In this document: piece after piece, positions 56,849-64,000 of the stretch
How the letters are laid out: every line of letters starts with the position of its first letter
Numbering within the stretch: the stretch's first letter is position 1
Origin: Ehretia macrophylla
Lineage: Eukaryota; Streptophyta; Magnoliopsida; Boraginales; Ehretiaceae
Assembly (NCBI GenBank): GCA_037974665.1
Contig: CM075778.1
Coordinates: forward strand, 14,931,001-14,995,000
Direction: 5' to 3'
Length of the DNA stretch: 64,000 bases
Made by a program: the position numbers and the translations under genes
Notes under the pieces: model-generated
What the model saw: the letters and a program-made list of their open reading frames with translations, nothing else
Database searches by the model: none
Told to the model about the DNA's origin: nothing

Positions 56849-59333
56849 GACGCCCGAGATTTAGCCATGCATTCAATTACTGTTGCATCCCTTGTTTGCG
56901 CATTTCCTTCTGTGCTTTATTAACTGTCTTCTTAAATTACTATTCACTCCATTTTTAAACTGCAATCTATTAGTTAATTAGCATTTTTATTAAATCATAT
57001 TAATTGTTAGAGTAGTGGGAAAAATGTGCAATTGAGCTAGAGGCGATAGGAGAGCTCGTTTAGAAAATGATTTTTGTAGTTAAATGAATAGTGTTACGTA
57101 CTAACTTAGAGATTTAATTAGCTAGCCTACGTTTTACACTTTAGACTCGTTTCTAAGCTATCTACGTGCATTTTAGGAGTTCACTTAACCACCCAAACAC
57201 GACCCCACCTTACTTAGCCAACTTATAAGTCATTTAAGCTCATAAAATGCAAAAGAAAAAAAAATAAAAGATGAAATAGAAGCAGGAAAGCCGAGAGCAG
57301 CATAGGAGAGGAAGAACTTTGGCTCACCAAATCACCATTCCAAGCCCTCCGAAGCTAGATTCAAGTCATTCTACTAGTGCTCAAGCTTCCTAGGTGCTCC
57401 TACGCGCATTGGTGAGGGATTTCACGGTTTATTTTCGCATTTCTAAATAGTTGGCATTTTCTTGATTTGTTGAAAATGTGATCAAATGTTGTTGTATTAA
57501 TTATCTATGCTATTATACCTTATATATGAATGCTAGAGAACATATTTGAACCATCGTTTTGCTTTTTAAATGGTTAGAATCGTTAGTTTGATTTAGGAGG
57601 TGAATAGTGACGTTTTTCTAGGGTTTTGTGTAATTGCTCAAATTAGCTTGATTCAACACTCCTAATAGAAGCCTTAGGTGCTAATGAAGGTAGTCTAAAA
57701 GCCCCGTGCACTTGAATTGCTCTAAAATCGCATAAAACATAAAATAGTCGACTTTAATAAAGGGGTTTCGGGGTTAATGCGAATCCGGGTAGATTCGGGC
57801 TTCACTTTTAGTATCCTTAGGCTACCTAGGTGCTATAGAAGGTTTGCTAACCCTTGTTTGAAGCCCGGATGAGTTATTTGTAGTTTAAGATTATAAGAGG
57901 GAATTTAGGGCTTTCGGGGAAATCGCGGGCATTTGTATGAGTTTGAGGGTTGGAAGGGTTCCTTGAGGGTTAGTTAGAAGATTGGTATAGCTTCCCTTTG
58001 AATTAGAATCATTATCTTTGGTTTGGAAGAGAAATAGTTTAGAAAACAAAGGGGTTTAGGTGCAATTTCGGTTGTCTCACGCTTCTAAGTCCATGGCATG
58101 ACTCCTTGAGTGTTTATATGTGGTTTTAAATTGATTTGGAGCTTTTGGTATGATTCTATGCTTATCTTGTATATGTCCCTTTGTAAAACTACTTATTTGC
58201 TTATATAATTGTTTCTATTCTTACTGCATTGAGGTCAACCTACTTTGTTGATCCTCCTACATGTTATTACTTATATTATTGTTATTAACTTGCCATTGTA
58301 AAGTGCATTGCATAGTGGTTGCGCAACCATAGTGTCAGGGGCGGATGTGTTGAATATCGGCTGGGCGGTAGAGGGCTTGCCGGTGGATATTCAAACTCCG
58401 TGCCCTAGTCCCTCATTCGCCTATTCTGGAGATTGCCAGGGGATGTTGGGTCGTAGGATTATCGGGGTACATCCGGAGTACACCCACTGGAGTGTTTGGG
58501 GTTATGCCGGCTTATCGTGATCGTGATCGTGATCGTGGTTCGTGGATCGTGAATGAAGACCAGTGAAGATTGGTGTATAGGGGTTATGTGAAATGTATCC
58601 TTTTAAATGTGTGGTTATTTAAACTATCATTGGTTCTTTAATTGTTTAATTGTTATTGTTGTTTAACTATATTACCTGTTGCATTGCACGCCCCGGGACT
58701 ATATCTTTCACTGGGCAACAGTGGTTGCTCATACCTCGATATATGTTTCAGGAGATGCTGAGGGTGATCCCCAGCTTGTTGAGGTAGTAGTGGAGGAGGA
58801 AGAGGTGCAGATAGAGCCCTTACCCTAGTTGCTGTGTGTTGTTCTAAGGTGGCTGTGCCTTCTCGTTTCTATTTGGTACTTGTGTATGTATTTTGTGGCC
58901 TAAGGGCTTGTTTATGTTGGTTGTTGTAAGAAGTTGAAGGATAGTTAGTTGTAGTGTAGAATTGGGAACTTATGTCTTGTAATAACTTATGTTTATGCTT
59001 TTATTCACTTTGCATGCTTGGGAGTGAATGGCTTAATGTAGAATGTTTTATCTTCTAAGTATGTTTTAAATGTTATCCTAGAGTGGCATGGCCATTAGCT
59101 TATATTGTAAACAAGTTACTTGCATGCTTGTGTGGTTTTGGAACTGTTATTTGCTTCAAGACTCGGATGGCCTTGAATCTTTACATATATAGCCATGAAA
59201 AGTTTGTTTACCTTGTAATTACCTTATTTGCGAGTTTACAGATTTTCAGAATGTCCACGGTACAGGGGAGACTCTGTCTGTGTGTCGGGTCCAAACTTAA
59301 CCTTTAGCTTGGGGGTTGGGTCGGGCCGTGACA
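56846..59333 (+). repeat. Solo Tekay-family LTR D, inserted in a TA microsatellite
   Basis: 2488 bp, TGTGACGCCCGAG...GGGCCGTGACA, flanked by TATAT on both sides (56841-56845, 59334-59338). Donor-like ATTGGTGAGGG at 57408, fully paired hairpin GGGCAA/TTGCTC at 58713-58730, acceptor-like TTTCAGG at 58747. No internal domain, so a solo LTR. Confidence 0.93.
58751..58828 (+). CDS. Short acidic reading frame in LTR D (candidate terminal exon)
   Basis: 26 codons from the G of TTTCAG to TAG: GDAEGDPQLVEVVVEEE then EVQIEPLP. Against the chromovirus copy (60539-60616) 14 codons differ; 9 changes are synonymous and three of the other five are Val/Ile or Glu/Asp. A 70-codon open frame upstream in the same two LTRs shows no such bias. 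No in-frame ATG precedes it in the predicted upstream exon, where a TAG occurs 11 codons before the donor. Confidence 0.4.
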   Translation, partial: GDAEGDPQLVEVVVEEEEVQIEPLP

Positions 59334-59354
59334 TATATATATATATATATATAT

Positions 59355-59398
<44 letters not shown>
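59334..59398. repeat. (TA)n with short (CA)n, right part of split microsatellite
   Basis: Continuation of the TA tract after LTR D, with an internal CACACACACA. Confidence 0.95.
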
Positions 59399-59399
<1 letters not shown>

Positions 59400-60096
59400 T
59401 TAATTAATCTTAAAGTTGTGCAATTAATTTAATCTAATTACCATTAGTTTAAATTAAGGAAATAACTTTTCGTAATTGCACTTTGGCGCTAATACTTATA
59501 ATAATTACACAATCGGCCCATTACAAATTAATGGCCCACATTAACAACATACCTTAACCAATAATAAGCTTATTCGAAACACATTCATTTACGCTTTATT
59601 GTGTGTGACTCTCTAGATCCACCGCCAAATAGCAATGAGGGAACATTAAACGACTTTAATATATTTTGAGAATGTCTTCACTATTCCCATAATACCCTCA
59701 CATTCTAGAGTAACATCTAGCAACGTATCAAGACAATTTATATGGCAATGAAGTCAAATAGGTGAATCTATTTATAGTCGTGAATTAACGTACAGTTTAA
59801 TCCTTCTAATAACATATCCCGATCGAGCAAAGACCATGAAATGATTAAGTCTATAAATTCGATAACGATGCAAACACCTAATAGTTTTAATTAGAAATGA
59901 CATCCATCAAAACGCTTTTCCATCTTTTATGCCCTGGCCAGGGACTTCCTCATTCTACAACCGAAATTAGATTGCATAGGATATCGCCTCACACCGGAGG
60001 TTAACAGATCTTGTCGAGACAATTACCTGTCAACCACTATACCAGAAATTAAATATGCAAGAGGCTGTAACTCATCTTGACAAATCGAAGATAAGT

Positions 60097-62522
60097 TGTC
60101 ACGCCCCGACCCAACCCCAAGCTAAAGGTTAAGTCCGGACCCGACACACGAACAGAGTCTCTCCTGTACCGTGGACATTCTGAAAACCTGTAAACACTCA
60201 AATAAAGCCTCAACAAGATAAGACAAGCTTTTCATAACTAAACAACAAAGGTTCAAGGCCATCCGAGCCTTGAAGCATACAATAGTCCCAAAACACACAA
60301 GCATGCTAGTGGCTAGAGTTAGAACATTCACTTCCAAGCATGCAAGGTAATTAAAGCAGAAACATAAGTTATTACAAGACATAGGCTTCCAAATCTACAC
60401 CACAACCAACTATCCTTCAACTTTGTACAACAAGCATATACATAGCCCTTAGGCTACAAAATACAACATAAGATAAATAAATGAGTCTTCCACATAGCAG
60501 CAAGAACAAAAACCACCTCAAGCTATTAGGCACATCAACTAAGGTAAAGGATCAGCCTGAACTTCCTCATCTTCAACTATCACCTCAACTAGCTGGGGAT
60601 CACCCTCAGCACATCCTGAAACATATATCGAGGTATGATCAACCACTATTGCCCAATGAGGGATAAAGTCTCCCGGGGCGTGCAATGTAACAAGTAAAAT
60701 AGTTAAACAACAATAGTAATTAAACAATTTAAGAAGTAACGATAGCTTAAATAACCTCACATTAAAAAGGATACATTTCACTTAACCCCAACACCAAATC
60801 TTCAATCCACGAACACGTTCCACGAACCACGATCACGATCACGATAAGCCGGCATAATCCCAAACACTCCAGTGGGTGTACTCCGGATGTACCCCGATAA
60901 TCCTACGACCCAACACCCCCTGGCAATCTCCGGACCAGGCGAGTGAGGGAATAGAGCACGGAGTTTGAATATCCACTAGCAAACCCTTTGTCGCCCAGCC
61001 GATATTCAACACATCTGCCCCTGACACTATGGTTGCGCAACCACTATGCAATGCACTTTACAATGAAAAGTTAATATAATTAATATAGGCAATAACACGT
61101 GGGAGGATCAACAAAGTAGGTTGACCTCGATGCAGTTAGAATAGAACCAATTTATTCAACAAATAAGTAGTTTTACAAAGGAGTATAAACAAGACAAGCA
61201 TAGAATCATGCTAAGAGCTCTAAAACAACTTGAAGTCCCATTTAAACACTCAAGAAGTCGTGCCAAGGTCTTAGAAGCGCGAGACAACCGAATTTGCACC
61301 TAAACCCCTTTGTTTTCCAAGCTATTTCTCTTCCAAACCAAGGTTAACGATTCAATTTCAAAGGAAAACTATACCAACCTTCTAACTAACCCTCAAGGAA
61401 CCCTTTCAACCCACAAACACATTCAAAAGCCCGCAATTACCCTGAAAGCCCCAAATTCCCTCTTCTAGCTTTAAACTACACATGCCTCATCCGGACTTCA
61501 AGTAGGGGATATCAAAGCTTCTATAGCACCTAGGTAGCCTAAGAATACTAAAAGTGAAGCCCGAATCTACCCGGATTCGCATTAACCCTGGAACCCCTTT
61601 GTTAAAGTCGACTATTTCACATTTTATGCGATTTTAGAGCAATTCAAGTGTACGGGACTATTAGACTATCTTTATTAGCACCTAAAGCATCTATTAGGAG
61701 TGTTGAATCAAGCTAATACGTGCAATTACACAAAACCCTAAAAAAATATCATTATTCACCTCATAAATCAAACTAACGATTCTAACCATTTAAAAGGTGA
61801 AACAATGGCTCAAATATGTTTTCTAGCACTCATATACAAGGTATAATAGCATAGATAATCAATACAATAACATTTGGTCACATTTTCAACAAATCAAGAA
61901 ATTGACAACTATTTTAAAATGCGAAAATAAGCCGTGAAATCCCTTACCAATGCGCGTAGGAGCACCTAGGAAGCTTGCACACACCCTAAACTACTAGCTC
62001 TAGGCTTGGATTGGCTTGGCTTGAAGAGTTGAACAACAAAATCACCTTTTTTCCTTCTCCTTGGTGTTTTCGGCCCTGCTACAGTAAATTCTGCACATTT
62101 GTTTTCTTTTGTTTTGTGTTTTGGTGCTAATAAGATTATATCGTGAGGTTAAATTGAGGTGGGGTCAAGTGGTTGCTTAAGTGGACTTCTAAAATGCACG
62201 TTTCTAGCTTAAAAAAGAGCCTAAGGTGTAAAACATAGGCTAGCTAATTAAAACATTTAAGTTAGTTATGTAACACTATTCATTAAACTACGAAAATCAT
62301 TTTCTAAACGAGCTCTCCTATTGCTTCTAGCTCAATTGCACATTTTTCTCACTCCTCTAACAATTAATGTGATTTAATAAAAATGCTAATTCACTAATAG
62401 AATGTATTTTAAAAACGGGATGAATAGTAGTTAAAGAAGATAGTTAATAAAGCACATAAGGAAATGCGCAAACAATGGATGCAACAGTAAATGAATGTAC
62501 AGCTAAAATCTCGGGCGTCACA
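60097..62522 (-). repeat. 3' LTR of the Tekay-type chromovirus (LTR E)
   Basis: 2426 bp, TGTGACGCCCGAG (62522) to GGGGCGTGACA (60097) on the minus strand. Donor-like ATTGGTAAGGG at 61950, hairpin with one mismatch at 60637-60656, acceptor-like TTTCAGG at 60621, short frame 60539-60616. Confidence 0.93.
60539..60616 (-). CDS. Short acidic reading frame in LTR E (candidate terminal exon)
   Basis: 26 codons: GCAEGDPQLVEVIVEDE then EVQADPLP and TAG. Same length and stop as in LTRs C and D. A longer open stretch extends upstream to 60781 but its residues before the CAG are not preserved in LTR C. Candidate only; no transcript evidence can be seen here. Confidence 0.4.
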   Translation of the reverse strand, partial: GCAEGDPQLVEVIVEDEEVQADPLP

Positions 62523-62540
62523 TCCTCTCCCCCTTAAACT
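62523..62540 (-). promoter_or_regulatory. Polypurine tract of the chromovirus
   Basis: AGTTTAAGGGGGAGAGGA on the minus strand, directly before the LTR start TGTGACGCCC. Confidence 0.9.
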
Positions 62541-62594
62541 AATTGCATCCACGCAATTTTTACATGGATCGGCGAATAACTCTGGATAGCGCTC

Positions 62595-64000
62595 TCACAT
62601 CTGATCATCTCTCTCCCACGTCGCATCCTTTATGCCGTGATGATCCCACAGAACTTTAACCATAAGAATGCTTTTAGTCCACAGCTCCTGCACTTTCTGA
62701 TCCATAATCTGAAGAGGTTTCTCTGTGTATGTCAAAGACTCACTGATCTCTAAAGGCTCGGGCTCAAGAATAAGAAAGGGATCTGGCTGATACTTCCAAA
62801 GCATATAAACATGGAAGACATCATGAATTCTGCCCAGGCTAGGAGGCAAAGCTAGTCGATAAGCCAAATCACCAATGGTTTCAGTTATCTCAAATGGTCC
62901 CACATAACGAGGACTGAGTTTACCTCATTTACCATGCCGAATCAAACCTTTGTGAGGAGAAATTTTTAGAAATACTCGATCCCCAACGGCGAATTTCAGA
63001 TCACGACGACGTCTATCTGCATAACTCTTTTGCCGACTCTGTGCTGTAAGCATTCTTTTTCTGATAAGCTGAACATTATCAATCATTCTATTCATCTCTA
63101 GTAATAAAGTAGGATCAATAGATTTCGACTCTCCAACTTCATCCCAATATAAAGGAGATCTGCATTTACGCCCATACAAAGCCTCATACGGTGCCATACC
63201 GATAGTAGTTTGATAACTGTTGTTATAAGCAAATTCTGCAAGAGGTAAGTATTTCTCCCAACTCTTACCGAAGTCCAAAATGCATACTCGGAGCATATCC
63301 TCAAGTCTTAAGATAGTTCTTTCAGATTTTCCGTCAGTTTGAGGATGATGAGAAGTACTGAAGTTCAATGCTGTGCCCTAAGCCTTCTGAATCTTCTGCC
63401 AGAACTGAGATGTGAATCTGGGATCTCTATCTGACACAATACTCTTAGGAATTCCATGAAGTCTAACAATATTCTCAACATAAATTTTAGCCAACCGATC
63501 AAGAGATTCAGTCTTCTTAGTAGCAATAAAATGAGAGGTTTTGGTCAATCTATCCACAACAACCCAGACTGAATCATGACCCCTTGAAGACCATGGTAAA
63601 TCTGACACGAAATCCATGGTAATGTGATCCCATTTCCAAACAGGAATAGCCAAAGGCTGCAACAACCCTGCTGGTCTTTGATGTTCAGCTTTAACTTTCT
63701 TACATGTAAGACATTTAGCAACATAGTCAACAATCTCTCTCTTCATGTTGTTCCACCAGTAGTTCTGTTTCAGATCTCAGTACATCTTGGTACTGCCTAG
63801 ATGGATAGTATACTTAGAATTATGAGCCTCTACAAGAATTTCTTTCTTTAAGGCTGGCTCAGAAGGAATGCAAATTCTGCCTTTGAACTTAAGAAGTCCA
63901 TCATCATGTAATTTGAAATCCGACTCTCCCCCTTTCGACTTTTCTAAGATTACATCAATTGCAGATCAGCTTGCTGAGCCTCTCTAATCCTGGTTAATAA
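62595..64000 (-). pseudogene. Integrase with chromodomain, Tekay-type chromovirus (5' end outside window)
   Basis: From the right edge: the HHCC finger (HNSKYTIHLGSTKMY, then CLTCKK), core with first Asp in TMDFVSDLPWS, second in VSDRDPRF, Glu in HPQTDGKSERT, then AFAYNNSYQ-like and GMAPYEALYGRKCRSPLYW, DRVFLKISPHKG, and the GPFEI..LAYRLALPP module. The end at 62595-62760 (YTEKPLQIMDQKVQEL, VLWDHHGIKDATWERDDQM) is a chromodomain, which would direct integration to heterochromatin. In-frame stops at about 63767 (CGA to TGA), 63375 (TAG) and 62922 (CGA to TGA) and one after DDQM make it non-functional. All D,D,E residues remain. Confidence 0.93.

Larger units (their letters stand above)
45773..64000 (-). 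mobile_element. Angela-like Ty1/copia element, 5' LTR split by three insertions
   Basis: Minus strand. 3' LTR 45773-47821, internal domain 47822-53623, 5' LTR from 53624 upward, interrupted at 54143, 56846 and 60097 and continuing past the window. Left TSD would be CATCA (45768-45772). The LTR start TGTTAGTGATATGCCC and polypurine tract GTGCAAGTGGGAGAT match the pattern of Angela-type elements; this lineage call is inference. The pieces of the 5' LTR line up with the 3' LTR: 53624-54142, 56640-56845 and 59339-60096, leaving about 540 bp outside the window. Confidence 0.9.
60097..64000 (-). mobile_element. Tekay-type chromovirus (Ty3/gypsy), 3' part
   Basis: Minus strand: pol enters from the right edge, then integrase with chromodomain, polypurine tract and 3' LTR. 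It is inserted into the Angela-like 5' LTR; left TSD TAAGT (60092-60096), right side outside the window. It is the only element of its LTR family here that still has coding sequence, which identifies solo LTRs C and D as chromovirus-derived. Confidence 0.93.

Noticed and set aside
58308..58520. 70-codon open frame shared by LTRs D and E (60839-61051, minus)
   Set aside because: It opens with TTG, not ATG. Of about 12 codon differences only 3 are synonymous, and LTR C has a stop in it. The DNA block is conserved across LTRs but not as protein.

Overview
This window looks like a gene-poor heterochromatic stretch of a flowering-plant genome, probably a eudicot with abundant LTR retrotransposons. 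I see no intact host gene, rRNA, tRNA or CRISPR. Almost everything is LTR retrotransposons nested inside one another, with target-site duplications (TSDs) that let the order be read. The species cannot be named from the sequence. Lineage names (Angela-, SIRE-, Tekay-, Athila-like) rest on protein order and terminal motifs, not on a database search.

Left block (1-25.6 kb). A partial Angela-like Ty1/copia LTR (1-1314) and a fragment of a Tekay-like LTR (2566-4003) precede a degenerate Athila/Tat Ty3/gypsy element on the minus strand (4004-18200). A second, non-coding gypsy-type element with a 2.85-kb LTR (LTR at 12960) is inserted in the Athila gag, and a deletion has removed its 3' half together with most of the Athila 5' LTR. 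At 18277-25553 lies a young-looking non-autonomous element: two 2.8-kb LTRs differing by about 2% by eye, TSD CTCAC, no protein.

Middle block (25.7-43.9 kb). A SIRE/Maximus-like copia element on the plus strand, TSD CATAG, carries gag, protease, integrase, RT, RNase H and an extra env-like ORF, all broken. It was hit by a solo gypsy LTR in gag (27650-30242, TSD ATGGC) and by another in RNase H (34362-40168, TSD CTATT). The latter contains a solo Angela-like LTR (35464-37879, TSD AAACC), so three levels of nesting are visible.

Right block (43.9-64 kb). About 1.9 kb of older AT-rich DNA, with a possible SINE and a possible MITE, leads to an Angela-like copia element on the minus strand (45773 to beyond the window). 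Its 5' LTR is split by three Tekay-family insertions: two solo LTRs (54143-56634, 56846-59333) and a chromodomain-bearing chromovirus (60097 to beyond 64000).

The observation I rate highest concerns the 2.4-2.8-kb gypsy LTRs. Several unrelated-looking LTR families share one layout: a GT-type splice-donor-like site, about 1.1-1.7 kb of LTR, a hairpin whose stem differs between families yet still pairs, an acceptor-like CAG, and directly after it a short reading frame of 26-34 codons, acidic in most copies, that ends at a matching stop. Between two LTRs of one family most codon changes in that frame are synonymous. A GTCGAG-palindrome cluster shared by two different copia lineages is the next most interesting.
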